DNA of 36,256 nt from Halorubrum amylolyticum (GCF_004114995.1 NZ_SDJP01000003.1:223119-259374); one strand, 5' to 3'. Shown: positions 27,031 to 35,649, counted from the first letter of the stretch. Translations and numbers: made by a program. The notes: generated by a model from the letters alone, not told the origin.

Positions 27031-27332
27031 GTGTCGTCGACGCCGCGCTCGTCGCCGGCTACACGGTCGGCGACTTCCTGCTCCTCGCGGCCGCGGGCTT
27101 CACCGTGCTCGCGATCGGGATGCTCTACCGGGCCGTGAAGGGGCCGACGATGCAGGACCGGGTGCTCGCGGTGAACGTCCTCGGGACGAACACCGTCGTC
27201 ATCCTCGCCATCCTGAGCGCCGCGCTCTCCGAGCCGACGTTCCTCGACATCGCCCTGGTGTACGCGCTGTTGAACTTCCTGATGGCCATCGCCATCTCGA
27301 AGTTCACCGTCGAGCGGGGTGGTGTGCTGTGA
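27027..27332 (+). CDS. mrpF: Mrp antiporter subunit F
   Basis: 101 residues with three transmembrane helices, normal for MrpF. The family motif around the loop is visible: [20 protein letters not shown], then [23 protein letters not shown] sequence. MrpF is a small membrane subunit needed for assembly of the multi-subunit Na+(K+)/H+ antiporter. The start ATG overlaps the mrpE stop and its own TGA overlaps the mrpG start region, so translation is coupled through the operon. Confidence 0.93.
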   Translation: MSVVDAALVAGYTVGDFLLLAAAGFTVLAIGMLYRAVKGPTMQDRVLAVNVLGTNTVVILAILSAALSEPTFLDIALVYALLNFLMAIAISKFTVERGGVL

Positions 27333-27658
27333 TGGACGCGCTCGGAACCGTCCGCGTGGCGCTCGTCGTCGCGTTCACGCTGCTCGGGCTGTTCTTCACG
27401 TTCGTCTCGATGACGGGCGTCCTCCGGCTCCCGGACGTGTACTCGCGGGCGCACACCGCCTCGCAGGCGGACACGCTCGGCGCCGGCTTCGGGCTGGCCG
27501 CGGTCGCGCTCGCGATCGGCTGGGAGGTGGCCGGGGTGAAGAGCGTGCTCCTGCTGTTCTTCATCTTCGTGACGAACCCGACGGCGGCCCACGGGATCGC
27601 CCGGGCCGCCTTCGAGGAGGGGATCGTTCCGTGGACCGAGGAGGACGAGCGCCGATGA
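27332..27658 (+). CDS. mrpG: Mrp antiporter subunit G
   Basis: 108-109 residues with three transmembrane helices. The MrpG hallmark VLRLPDVYSRAHTASQADTL follows the first helix, and SVLLLFFIFVTNPTAAHGIA marks the third. It is a small structural subunit of the antiporter. Start ATG 27332 directly abuts the mrpF stop; GTG 27329 in the same frame would overlap it (GTGA) and is the alternative. The stop overlaps the next gene's ATG. Confidence 0.93.
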   Translation: MDALGTVRVALVVAFTLLGLFFTFVSMTGVLRLPDVYSRAHTASQADTLGAGFGLAAVALAIGWEVAGVKSVLLLFFIFVTNPTAAHGIARAAFEEGIVPWTEEDERR

Positions 27659-28224
27659 CGGGCCTCGCCGCCCCGGTCGTCGCGCAGGTCACCGCGATCG
27701 AGGCGAGCCTGCTCGCGTTCGTCGTGCTCACCGCGCTCGCGACCGCGCTCGCCCGCGACGTGCTCGCGGCGGTCATCGTCTTCGGGGCGTACAGCCTCGG
27801 GATGGCCGCGCTCTACACGTTCTACCGCGCGCCCGACGTGGCGCTGACGGAGGCCGCGATATCCGCGGGCGTGACGACCGTCCTGCTGCTGTTGACGCTC
27901 GCAAAGACGACCCGGATCGACCACGAGGCCGCCTTCGAGTCGGTGAACCTCCCGGCCGCGGGAGCGACCGGCTTCCTGTTCGCCGGGTTCCTGCTCACGA
28001 TGGGCGACATCCCGGCGGTCGGGTCGCCCGACGCGCCGGTCTGGTCGAACCCGGACGTGAGCCAGTGGTACCTCGCGGAGACGTACGCGCAGACCCACGT
28101 CGAGAACACCGTGATGGCCGTGCTGGCGGCGTTCCGGGGATTCGACACCTTCGGCGAGGCGGTCGTCGTCTTCGCCGGCGGGATCGCGGCGCTGATCGTG
28201 CTCCACCGGGAGGTGTTCGCATGA
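27655..28224 (+). CDS. DUF4040 Mrp subunit (equivalent to the C-terminal part of bacterial MrpA)
   Basis: 189 residues with about five hydrophobic segments. The N-terminal DUF4040/MbhD-type module is clear: VIVFGAYSLGMAALYTFYRA, PDVALTEAAISAGVTTVLLL. The C-terminal module ends ENTVMAVLAAFRGFDTFGEA, VVVFAGGIAALIVL, the MbhE/MrpB-like region in which R-G-F-D-T-x-G-E is conserved. In bacteria these modules are fused to MrpA; in archaea they are usually separate, as here. ATG 27655 overlaps the mrpG stop, and the stop is followed at once by the mrpB start (overlap at 28221-28224). Confidence 0.88.
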   Translation: MTGLAAPVVAQVTAIEASLLAFVVLTALATALARDVLAAVIVFGAYSLGMAALYTFYRAPDVALTEAAISAGVTTVLLLLTLAKTTRIDHEAAFESVNLPAAGATGFLFAGFLLTMGDIPAVGSPDAPVWSNPDVSQWYLAETYAQTHVENTVMAVLAAFRGFDTFGEAVVVFAGGIAALIVLHREVFA

Positions 28225-28916
28225 GCGACGCCGTCGACGACACCGACATGACCGACGCAGCCACCGACGCACGCTCCGACGACCCGTCCGACGCCTCGGC
28301 GGGCGACCGGGAAGCCGCCGACTCCGACCTCCCGCCGCACCGCGCCGTCCCCCGGTCGGGGCGGCTCGACTCCGAGGAGCGGCAGGGGGCGCCCTACACG
28401 GAGAGTCAGGTGATCATGCCGACCGTGAAGGTGGTCGCGCCGTTCGCGTTCACGTACGGCCTCTTCATCACCTTCCACGGGAGCGGCTCGCCCGGCGGCG
28501 GGTTCCAGGGCGGCGCGATCATGGCCGCCGTGGTGTTCATGATCGCGTTCGCGTTCGGCATCGAGTCGACGCGCGACTGGCTCGCGAACACCGTCGTCGT
28601 CGCGTTCGCGGTCGGCGGCGCGCTCGCGTTCGCCGGCATCGGGCTCGTCCCGGTCGCGCTCGGCGGGGCGTTCCTCCAGTACGACCTGCTGCCGATCCCG
28701 ATCCTCAACCCGGTCAAGTACGGGATGGAGGGCGTGGAGGTCGTCGGGATCGCCCCCATCGTGAGCGGCGTGCTCATGGGGCTGTTCTTCCTGCTCGCGA
28801 ACGGGTTCAGCTCCGAAGGCGACGGGTTCGGAAACGGCTCGCTCGACGAGGACGGCTCGCTCGACGAGGGCGGTCCCCTCGAAGAGGACGCGGCCGACGC
28901 CGGAGGTGACCGATGA
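28221..28916 (+). CDS. mrpB: Mrp antiporter subunit B (MnhB domain)
   Basis: 231 residues. An acidic, probably disordered N-terminal extension (about 1-65, including DDTDMTDAATDARSDDPSDA) precedes the four-helix MnhB domain: QVIMPTVKVVAPFAFTYGLF, FHGSGSPGGGFQGGAIMAA, LLPIPILNPVKYGMEGVEVV and GVLMGLFFLLANGF. The GHxxPGGGFQGG-type loop is the family signature. The C-terminus is another acidic tail with a short repeat (GSLDEDGSLDEGG). ATG 28221 overlaps the previous stop, and its TGA overlaps mrpC (ATGA, 28913-28916). Confidence 0.92.
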   Translation: MSDAVDDTDMTDAATDARSDDPSDASAGDREAADSDLPPHRAVPRSGRLDSEERQGAPYTESQVIMPTVKVVAPFAFTYGLFITFHGSGSPGGGFQGGAIMAAVVFMIAFAFGIESTRDWLANTVVVAFAVGGALAFAGIGLVPVALGGAFLQYDLLPIPILNPVKYGMEGVEVVGIAPIVSGVLMGLFFLLANGFSSEGDGFGNGSLDEDGSLDEGGPLEEDAADAGGDR

Positions 28917-29491
28917 CGAACGTCGCCCCCGACGCCGCGACCGGCGTCGCCTCCGCCGTCGCGTCCGTCCTCGCGTCGGGTACCGCGACCGCCTCGGCGC
29001 TCGACGTGTTGACGACGAGACACGCGTACGTCGCGTTCGCGCTGCTGTTGTGTATCGGACTCTATATGATGATCGCCAATCCCAACCTCGTGAAGAAGAT
29101 AATCGGCCTCAACCTGTTCCAGACGGCGATATTCCTGCTGTTCATCACCTCGGCGTACGTCGAGGGCGGCGCGATCCCGATCGTTGCCGAAGGGGCGGCC
29201 GAGACGGAGACGTTCGTCAGCCCGCTCCCGCACGTGATCGTGCTCACCGCCATCGTCGTCGGCGTGAGCCTCACCGCGGTTGGGCTCGCGCTCTGTATCC
29301 GGATCTACGACGAGTACGGGACGCTCCGCACCGACGTGCTTCGAGAGCTGCTTCGGGACGAGGGATCGCTCCCCGAACGACCGTCCGGCGGCGGGGCCGG
29401 CACCGAGGGACGCGCCGGCGGACACGCCGGCTTCGACGGCGCTCCGACCGACGACTCCGCGGTCGCCGACGGGGGTGGGACCGATGAGTGA
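28913..29491 (+). CDS. mrpC: Mrp antiporter subunit C (NuoK-like)
   Basis: 192 residues. The three-helix NuoK-like core spans about 40-140: AYVAFALLLCIGLYMMIANP, NLVKKIIGLNLFQTAIFLLF and LPHVIVLTAIVVGVSLTAVG with the terminal RIYDEYGTLRTD. The N-terminal 35 residues form an Ala/Val-rich extension and the C-terminal 50 residues are Gly/Asp-rich and probably disordered. The homologous complex I subunit carries membrane glutamates; here they are partly replaced. It overlaps both neighbours: mrpB by four bases and the first mrpD by eight. Confidence 0.92.
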   Translation: MTNVAPDAATGVASAVASVLASGTATASALDVLTTRHAYVAFALLLCIGLYMMIANPNLVKKIIGLNLFQTAIFLLFITSAYVEGGAIPIVAEGAAETETFVSPLPHVIVLTAIVVGVSLTAVGLALCIRIYDEYGTLRTDVLRELLRDEGSLPERPSGGGAGTEGRAGGHAGFDGAPTDDSAVADGGGTDE

Positions 29492-31184
29492 CGTGCTCCT
29501 CCCGGTCGCCATCGCCGTCCCGCTCGTCGCGGCGACGCTCCCGCTCGCGCTCGGGCTGAAGTACGACGACGCGGGCTGGTCGGTGGCGGCGGTCGCGACG
29601 ACCGCCCTGACCGGGATCGCGGCCGCGATCGGCGTCGAGGTGGCCCGCGGCGGGGCGCTCTCGCACGCACTCGGAACGTACGAGCCCCCGATCGGGATCG
29701 AGCTGGTGGCCGACGAGCTGTCGGTCGCGGTGCTCGCGTTGGTCGCCGTCGTCTCGCTGGCGACGCTCGCGTTCGCGCGGGTGGCCGGCCCGCGGGGCAA
29801 CTCGTTTTACAGCGGGTACCTGCTCCTGGTCGGCGGACTCACCGGGCTCGTGCTCACGGGCGACCTGTTCAACATGTTCGTCTTCCTGGAGATCGTCGGG
29901 ATCTCGACGTACGCGCTCATCGCGGCCGACCGGTCCGGGGCGAGCGCGTACGCCTCGCTGAAGTACCTCGTGGTGGGGACGGTCGGCGCCTCGTTATACC
30001 TGCTCGGCGTCGGCTACGCCTTCCTCGCGACGGGGACGCTGAACATGCTCGACATGCAGGCGCAGATCGTCGCGCAGGCGAGCTACGCCGACCCGCTGAT
30101 CCGGGCGAGCTACGCGCTGATCGTCGCGGGACTCGGGCTGAAGATCGCCGTGTTCCCGATCCACGCGTGGCAGCCGGACGCGTACCAGCGCGCGCCGGAC
30201 GCGGTGACGACGATCGTCGCCGCGCTCGTGTCGACCGCGAGCGCGTACGCGCTGATTCGGGTGTCGTACACCGTCTTCACCGTCGACTTCCTCGCGGCCA
30301 ACGACGCGATTACGACGGGCATGCTGATCGTCGCCGGCGCGTCGATCCTCGCGGGCTCGGCGCTCGCGGCGATGCAGTCCGACCTCAAGCGGATGTTCGC
30401 GTACTCCTCGGTCGCCCAGTTCGGGATGATCGTCGCCGCGGTCGCGCTCGCGAACGAGACCGCGCTGCTCGGCGGGATCGTCCACCTCGTCGGCCACGGG
30501 TTGCTGAAGTTCGGGCTGTTCCTCGGGATCGGCCTTCTGGGGCTCGGCTACGGCGCCCGCGAGCTCGACGACCTCGCGAGCGCCGCCCGCTCCGCGCCGT
30601 ACACGGCCGGGGCGGTCGCGCTGCTCGGGCTCGGGCTCGTCGGACTCCCGCCGTCGATCGGCTTCCTCGGGAAGTGGTACATCGGCGTCGGCGCGGTGGA
30701 GGCGAGCATGGACGGCGGCGGGGCCGCCGGAATCGGGATCGCGGCCGTGATCTTCGTCAGCACGCTGTTCACGCTGTCGTACGTCGCCCGGGTGATAGAG
30801 CGGTTCTACTTCGCCGGCGTCGGGCTCTCGGACGGTCACGGCGCGGGCGACCACGGCGACGGGCACGACGGCGACCACGGCGACGGGCACGACGGCGGGC
30901 ACGCCGAAGGCGGTCACGACGACGGCCACAACGCCGGCGTCGCGGCCGACGGCGGTCGCGAGTCGCCGTCCGCGGAGGCCGCCGACGCCCTGATCGGCGG
31001 CGACGATGACGGTCCCCTCACGCCCGTCGAGGGGGCGCCCCGGTCGCGGTTCGTGCCGGACCGCGTGCCCCCGGCGTCGCTCGCGATCCTGATCCTCGCG
31101 GCGCTGGCGACGGTCGCGCTCGGCTTCGCGGGCTACGCGCTGTTCGAGTGGTTCGGTCCGTATCTCACGGAGGTGTTCGCATGA
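29484..31184 (+). CDS. mrpD: Mrp antiporter subunit D, first copy, with His-rich loop
   Basis: 566 residues with about 14 transmembrane helices of the NuoL/M/N proton-translocating family. Typical blocks are TGDLFNMFVFLEIVGISTYA (the Glu of TM5), VFPIHAWQPDAYQRAPDAVT, LKRMFAYSSVAQFGMIVAA (Lys-containing) and LVGLPPSIGFLGKWYIGVGA. Unusually, residues about 450-487 form a Gly/Asp/His-rich stretch (GHGAGDHGDGHDGDHGDGHD and on), with about nine histidines, followed by an acidic segment before the last helix. This is a soluble loop that could bind divalent metal or simply be a flexible acidic linker. ATG 29484 overlaps mrpC. Confidence 0.92.
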   Translation: MSDVLLPVAIAVPLVAATLPLALGLKYDDAGWSVAAVATTALTGIAAAIGVEVARGGALSHALGTYEPPIGIELVADELSVAVLALVAVVSLATLAFARVAGPRGNSFYSGYLLLVGGLTGLVLTGDLFNMFVFLEIVGISTYALIAADRSGASAYASLKYLVVGTVGASLYLLGVGYAFLATGTLNMLDMQAQIVAQASYADPLIRASYALIVAGLGLKIAVFPIHAWQPDAYQRAPDAVTTIVAALVSTASAYALIRVSYTVFTVDFLAANDAITTGMLIVAGASILAGSALAAMQSDLKRMFAYSSVAQFGMIVAAVALANETALLGGIVHLVGHGLLKFGLFLGIGLLGLGYGARELDDLASAARSAPYTAGAVALLGLGLVGLPPSIGFLGKWYIGVGAVEASMDGGGAAGIGIAAVIFVSTLFTLSYVARVIERFYFAGVGLSDGHGAGDHGDGHDGDHGDGHDGGHAEGGHDDGHNAGVAADGGRESPSAEAADALIGGDDDGPLTPVEGAPRSRFVPDRVPPASLAILILAALATVALGFAGYALFEWFGPYLTEVFA

Positions 31185-33397
31185 CTGACGTTCCAATCAC
31201 AGATCTACGTCCCCTACTGGCGGTCCTCGTCTCGTTCGTCGCGGCGTTCTTCATCGTCGCGTCGTACCGTTCCCCGAACGTGCGCGAGGGGTGGACGATC
31301 GCGGCGGCGGTCGCGAAGTTCGCGATCGTCGCATCGATGCTCCCGGCCGTGCTCGACGGCGCCGTCTTCGAGTGGTCGCTCGGCGCGTTCCTGCCCGGCG
31401 GCATCGAGTTCGTCCTGCGCGCTGACGCGCTCGGGATGCTGTTCGCGTTCCTCGCGAGCGGGCTGTGGATCGTCACCTCGTTCTACAGCATCGGCTACAT
31501 GCGCGGCAACGACGAGGTCAACCAGACCCGGTACTTCGCCGCGTTCGCGGTGTCGCTGTCGGCGACGATGGGGATCGCGTTCGCGGGCAACCTCGTGACG
31601 ATCTTCGTGTTCTACGAGATCCTCTCGATCGCGACGTACCCGCTCGTCGCCCACGACGAGACCGACGAGGCCCGCGCTGCGGGCCGGAAGTACCTCGCGT
31701 ACACGATGTTCGGCGGGGGGGTGCTCGTGCTCGCCGGGACCGCGCTCGTCTACCTGATCGCCGGCAACGTCTCGTTCACGGCCGGCGGCATTCAGGAGCT
31801 GGCGAACGCCGACCCCGGCCTCGCGATGCTCGCCTTCTTCCTGCTCGCGATCGGGTTCGGCGTGAAGGCCGGCATCATGCCGCTGCACCAGTGGCTCCCC
31901 GAGGCGATGGTCGCGCCGACGCCCGTCTCCGGACTCCTCCACGCGGTGGCGGTCGTCAAGTCCGGCGCGTTCGGCGTCTCGCGGGTCGTCCTCGACGTGT
32001 TCGGCCCCGAGCTCGTGTTCGACCTCTCGCTCCCGTTCGGCTTCTCGGCCGGGCTCGTGCTGTCGACCATCGGGGCGATCACGCTGACCGCGGCCTCGAT
32101 CATCGCGCTGCGGAAGGACCACCTGAAACAGCGGCTCGCCTACTCGACGGTGAGCCAGCTGAGTTATATCATCCTCGGGCTCGGGCTGTTCGGCTGGTAC
32201 GGACTCGTCGGCGCGCTGCTGCACATCCCGGCGCACGCGTTCATGAAGCTCACCCTGTTCTTCTGCGCGGGGAACCTCCACGTCTCCACGCACACCGACT
32301 ACATCTCCGAGATGGCGGGGATCGGCAAGCGGATGCCCCTGACGATGGGGGCCTTCACCGTCGCCTCGCTCGGGATGGCGGGGATTCCGCTGCTCGCCGG
32401 CTTCGTCAGCAAGTACTACATGCTGATCGGCGGGATTCGGATGGGGGCTCAGCTGACCCCGATCGCCTACTACCTCGTCGGGGCGCTGCTGCTCTCGGGC
32501 GTCCTCAACATCGCGTACTTCTGGCCGGTGATCTACACCGCCTTCTTCGAGGCGGAGGACGCCCACGACGCGAAGCCGCTCGTCGACTTCCGGATGGGCG
32601 GCGAGTCGCGGTCGACGTTGCCGGCGACCGATGGGGGCCGCGCAGGTGACGACGCGGCGACGGACGGGGGCCGCGCAGGTGACGACGCGGCGACGGACGG
32701 GGGCCGCGCAGGTGACGACGCGGCGACGGATGGAGGTCATCCCGAGGATGACGGCGATAGCGACGATACTGCAGACGACGAGACCGACATCGACGAGGTC
32801 GTCGAGAGCGCCGAGGACGGCTCGGCGGTCGACGCCGGGGACGCCGGTTCCGCGGCCGACGGTCCCGAGGTGCCGGACGACTCGGACATCCCCGACGCGG
32901 AGATGGACGACCTTCCGACCGACGAGGACGGGGTCGTCCGCCCGGACTTTGACACGAGCGACCGGGACTTCTCCGAGCCCGCGGAGCGCGTCGACACCGG
33001 CGACTACGCGGTCGACGCGCGACCCTCGGACGCCGACGTGCCGTTCGGCGTGGGGCGCCGCGACGACGGTGACGAACGCGAACGCGATCACGCGGACCGT
33101 GGCGATCACGACACCCGCGACGACCGCGACGACACGGGACATGACGACAGCGCGGACCGCGCCGCAGACCACGACGACCGCGGCCACGCCGGGGGACCGC
33201 CCGCGGGCGGCTGGGAGCACGTCGCCGGGCTCGACGCCCTCCGCGGGCGCGAGTCGACGTGGTTCATGCTCGGTCCGATCCTCACCGCGATGGCCCTCGC
33301 GGTGCTGCTCGGCGTGATCCCCTACGAGATGGGCTTCCTGGAGCTGATCGAGCTCATCGTCGACACGCGGCTCCCCGCGGGGGTGATGCGGCCGTGA
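31181..33397 (+). CDS. mrpD: Mrp antiporter subunit D-like, second copy, with about 220-residue acidic insert
   Basis: 738 residues. The first about 465 form a NuoL/M-type proton-translocating core: TIFVFYEILSIATYPLVAHD (TM5 Glu), MPLHQWLPEAMVAPTPVSGL, LHAVAVVKSGAFGVSR (TM7 Lys), LKQRLAYSTVSQLSYIILGL and GIPLLAGFVSKYYMLIGG. Between the penultimate and last helices (about 475-690) lies a long low-complexity acidic insert, including three TDGGRAGDDAA repeats and His/Asp/Arg-rich sequence (HADRGDHDTRDDRDDTGHDD). The last helix, MLGPILTAMALAVLLGVIPY, closes the protein. ATG 31181 overlaps the preceding mrpD stop (ATGA); its own stop overlaps the next GTG. Confidence 0.9.
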   Translation: MTDVPITDLRPLLAVLVSFVAAFFIVASYRSPNVREGWTIAAAVAKFAIVASMLPAVLDGAVFEWSLGAFLPGGIEFVLRADALGMLFAFLASGLWIVTSFYSIGYMRGNDEVNQTRYFAAFAVSLSATMGIAFAGNLVTIFVFYEILSIATYPLVAHDETDEARAAGRKYLAYTMFGGGVLVLAGTALVYLIAGNVSFTAGGIQELANADPGLAMLAFFLLAIGFGVKAGIMPLHQWLPEAMVAPTPVSGLLHAVAVVKSGAFGVSRVVLDVFGPELVFDLSLPFGFSAGLVLSTIGAITLTAASIIALRKDHLKQRLAYSTVSQLSYIILGLGLFGWYGLVGALLHIPAHAFMKLTLFFCAGNLHVSTHTDYISEMAGIGKRMPLTMGAFTVASLGMAGIPLLAGFVSKYYMLIGGIRMGAQLTPIAYYLVGALLLSGVLNIAYFWPVIYTAFFEAEDAHDAKPLVDFRMGGESRSTLPATDGGRAGDDAATDGGRAGDDAATDGGRAGDDAATDGGHPEDDGDSDDTADDETDIDEVVESAEDGSAVDAGDAGSAADGPEVPDDSDIPDAEMDDLPTDEDGVVRPDFDTSDRDFSEPAERVDTGDYAVDARPSDADVPFGVGRRDDGDERERDHADRGDHDTRDDRDDTGHDDSADRAADHDDRGHAGGPPAGGWEHVAGLDALRGRESTWFMLGPILTAMALAVLLGVIPYEMGFLELIELIVDTRLPAGVMRP
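32626..32735 (+). repeat. 33-bp in-frame tandem repeat inside the second mrpD
   Basis: Three nearly identical 33-bp units (32626-32658, 32659-32691, 32692-32724), each encoding TDGGRAGDDAA, plus a degenerate fourth start. The frame is preserved. They lie in the disordered acidic insert. Confidence 0.95.
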
Positions 33398-35181
33398 ACC
33401 CGATACTCACGTCGGTGCCGCCGTACGTGCTGCTCGCGGTCGCCGCGCTCGCCGTGCTCGCGCTCCCGCGCCGGTCCGGTCACGCGGCGGCCGCGCTGGC
33501 GACCGCGTTCACGTTTGTCCAGGCCGTCCTGCTCGGCGACGGCGGCACCGGGACGTACCTCGCGACGCAGTTCCTCGGCTTCGACGTGGTGTGGTTCAAC
33601 GTCGACCAGTTCTCGCTGTTGATGGGGGTCGTCGTCGGCTTCCTCGCGACCGCGGCGGTGCTGTACGCGTACGGCACCGAGGCGCCGACGTGGGTGACCG
33701 CGTTCGCGCTGATCTACGTCGCCTCGACGGTCGGGACGATCTACGCCGGCGACTGGCTCACCCTGATCTTCTTCTGGGAGCTGATGGCCGTCACCTCGAC
33801 GCTGCTGGTGTGGCAGTACGGCGGCGCGGCGGTCCGGGCCGGCTACCGCTACGCGCTGTTCCACGGGATCGGCGGGACGTTCTTCCTCGGCGCGGTCGTC
33901 GTCCACGGCGCGTCGATGCTCGGCAGCGTGCCGACCGGCGAGATCTTCCTGTTCTCGTCGACGACCGGGATTCACGCCTCCGCGACGCTGCTCGCGGCGA
34001 TCGGGATCGGCGTCAACTGCGGGTTCATCTTCCTGCATACGTGGCTGCCGGACACCTACCCGCGCCCGCACGTTGCGGCGTCGGTGTTCCTCTCGGTGTT
34101 CACGACGAAGACCGCGGCGTACGTGATGTACCGCGCGTTCCCGGAGGGGGGCATGTGGCTCGCGTACCTCGGCGGATTCATGGCGGTGTACGGCGCGTTC
34201 TTCGCGCTACTGCAGTACGACCCGCGCCGCCTCCTGTCGTACCACATTCAGGCGCAGGTCGGCTACATGCTCGCCGGCTTCGGCCTCGCGACGTACGTCG
34301 GCGACTTCGCGGTCACCGGCGGGTTCGCCCACCTGTTCAACAACGTCCTCTACAAGAGCCTGCTGTTCATGGCGGTCGGCGTCGTGATCTACCGCACCGG
34401 CGTCGAGGACATCAGGGACATGGGCGGACTGTGGCGGGTGATGCCGGTCACCTTCCTGCTGTACGTCGTCGGTGCGGCGTCGATTACCGCCGTTCCGGGC
34501 TTCAACGGGTTCATCTCGAAGGGGATGGTGATCGACTCCGCTCACGAGGTCCACAACTTCGAGCTGCTGTTCGGGGAGGGGCTGCTCTGGTGGCTGCTCA
34601 TCCTCGGCGGCGTGGGGACGTTCATGTCGTTCATCAAGCTCGGCTACTACGTGTTCTTCCACGGCTCCGCGACGCTGTCGCCGAAGGACGCGACGCGGTT
34701 CCAGACCGCCGGGATGGTGCTCGCTGGCGGCGCGTGCGTCTTCTTCGGTACGCCGCTCACCTACGGCTCCCTCGTCGAGCTGATGCCGTTCACCGCGGAG
34801 GTCGCGCCGGAACTGCACCCCTACAGCGCGAGCCACCTGACCGAGTCGGCGTGGCTGATGGGGGCCGGGTTCGTCGGCTTCTTCGCGCTGAAGCGCCCGC
34901 TCGGCTGGCTCGCCCACCGGATGCCCGACGCCGACGCCGTGACGTACCCCGCCGCGTTCTACCTCGCTCGCGGGTCGATCTGGGGCGTCACCGAGCTGTG
35001 GGCCGCCGTCGACCGCGCGGTGATGAACGCGATCGCGGCCGTCGAGTGGACCGCGATGAACCCGCGGGAGGCGCTCGGGCGCGCGGGCGTCGACGTCGAG
35101 ATCCGGACCGGCATCGGCCGAAGCGTGCTCATCCTGACGCTCGCCGCGGGGGTCGCGCTGTTCGTGTTCGTGCTCGGATAG
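33394..35181 (+). CDS. Mrp antiporter proton-translocating subunit, third D/A-like copy
   Basis: 595 residues with about 14 helices of the NuoL/MrpA-N/MrpD type. Recognisable blocks are WLTLIFFWELMAVTSTLLVW (TM5 Glu), FIFLHTWLPDTYPRPHVAAS, VFLSVFTTKTAAYVMYRAF (TM7 Lys), PRRLLSYHIQAQVGYMLAGF and AVPGFNGFISKGMVIDSAH. The C-terminus adds two helices (GFVGFFALKRPLGWLAHRMP and SVLILTLAAGVALFVFVLG) with an amphipathic stretch between. It probably stands in for the N-terminal part of bacterial MrpA. It starts at GTG 33394, overlapping the previous stop (GTGA), and is the last gene of the operon. Confidence 0.9.
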   Translation: MNPILTSVPPYVLLAVAALAVLALPRRSGHAAAALATAFTFVQAVLLGDGGTGTYLATQFLGFDVVWFNVDQFSLLMGVVVGFLATAAVLYAYGTEAPTWVTAFALIYVASTVGTIYAGDWLTLIFFWELMAVTSTLLVWQYGGAAVRAGYRYALFHGIGGTFFLGAVVVHGASMLGSVPTGEIFLFSSTTGIHASATLLAAIGIGVNCGFIFLHTWLPDTYPRPHVAASVFLSVFTTKTAAYVMYRAFPEGGMWLAYLGGFMAVYGAFFALLQYDPRRLLSYHIQAQVGYMLAGFGLATYVGDFAVTGGFAHLFNNVLYKSLLFMAVGVVIYRTGVEDIRDMGGLWRVMPVTFLLYVVGAASITAVPGFNGFISKGMVIDSAHEVHNFELLFGEGLLWWLLILGGVGTFMSFIKLGYYVFFHGSATLSPKDATRFQTAGMVLAGGACVFFGTPLTYGSLVELMPFTAEVAPELHPYSASHLTESAWLMGAGFVGFFALKRPLGWLAHRMPDADAVTYPAAFYLARGSIWGVTELWAAVDRAVMNAIAAVEWTAMNPREALGRAGVDVEIRTGIGRSVLILTLAAGVALFVFVLG

Positions 35182-35245
35182 CGCCCTCGGCGGCGACGCG
35201 GAACGCAGCGCGACGCGAAGCTGCCGCACCGGGGGCGCGGCGTCC

Positions 35246-35257
35246 CGAACACGTTCG
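35246..35257. promoter_or_regulatory. CGAAC-AC-GTTCG palindrome before the first DUF2249 gene
   Basis: A 12-bp inverted repeat with a 2-bp centre, ending 38 nt before ATG 35296; an AT-richer CAAACTA follows at 35261-35267 in the usual TATA position. It resembles the CGAAC…GTTCG motif that I recall from promoters of haloarchaeal denitrification genes, where the spacing may differ. Confidence 0.5.
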
Positions 35258-35295
35258 GAACAAACTACGCGAGGGTGGAGTACCGATCGACGCGT

Positions 35296-35568
35296 ATGCC
35301 ACCTGAGACGACCGTCCTCGAACGAACGGACGCGCCGACGGACCGGCCGGTCGAGACACTCGACGTCCGGACCCTCGGCCCGCCGGAGCCGCTCCAGCGG
35401 ACGCTCGAACTCCTCGCCGACCTCCCGGACGATGTCGTGCTCGTCCAGCATAACGACCGCGCGCCGCAGTTCCTCTATCCGAAGCTCGACGACCGCGGCT
35501 ACGCTCACGCGACGGTCGAGACCGACGACGCCGTCGTCACGGCGATCTGGACGGCGGAAGACGACTGA
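35296..35568 (+). CDS. DUF2249 domain protein
   Basis: 90 residues, essentially one DUF2249 domain. The hallmarks are an N-terminal strand with LDVRTLGPPEPLQRTLELL, the turn DLPDDVVLVQHNDRAPQFLY and a C-terminal strand pair ATVETDDAVVTAIWTAEDD. DUF2249 resembles TusA/SirA-like small alpha/beta folds; in haloarchaea such genes often accompany denitrification or nitrosative-stress genes, but no activity is assigned. ATG 35296 was taken because the palindrome and putative TATA lie at leaderless spacing; GTG 35275 would add seven residues. A second DUF2249 gene follows 232 nt downstream. Confidence 0.8.
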   Translation: MPPETTVLERTDAPTDRPVETLDVRTLGPPEPLQRTLELLADLPDDVVLVQHNDRAPQFLYPKLDDRGYAHATVETDDAVVTAIWTAEDD

Positions 35569-35585
35569 TGGCGAGGGCCGCCACC

Positions 35586-35649
35586 GGGTGAGACCGTCGG
35601 CGGGTGAGACCGTTGGCAGGTGAGACCGTCGGCGGGTGAGACGGCCGAC
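35586..35649. repeat. 16-bp tandem repeat, four copies
   Basis: Units at 35586-35601, 35602-35617, 35618-35633 and 35634-35649 with consensus GGGTGAGACCGTCGGC; the last is more diverged. No spacers, so not CRISPR. It lies between the two DUF2249 genes; the rest of 35569-35748 holds nothing recognisable. Confidence 0.9.

Noticed and set aside
35586..35649. CRISPR-like array between DUF2249 genes
   Set aside because: 16-bp units without spacers; a simple tandem repeat.
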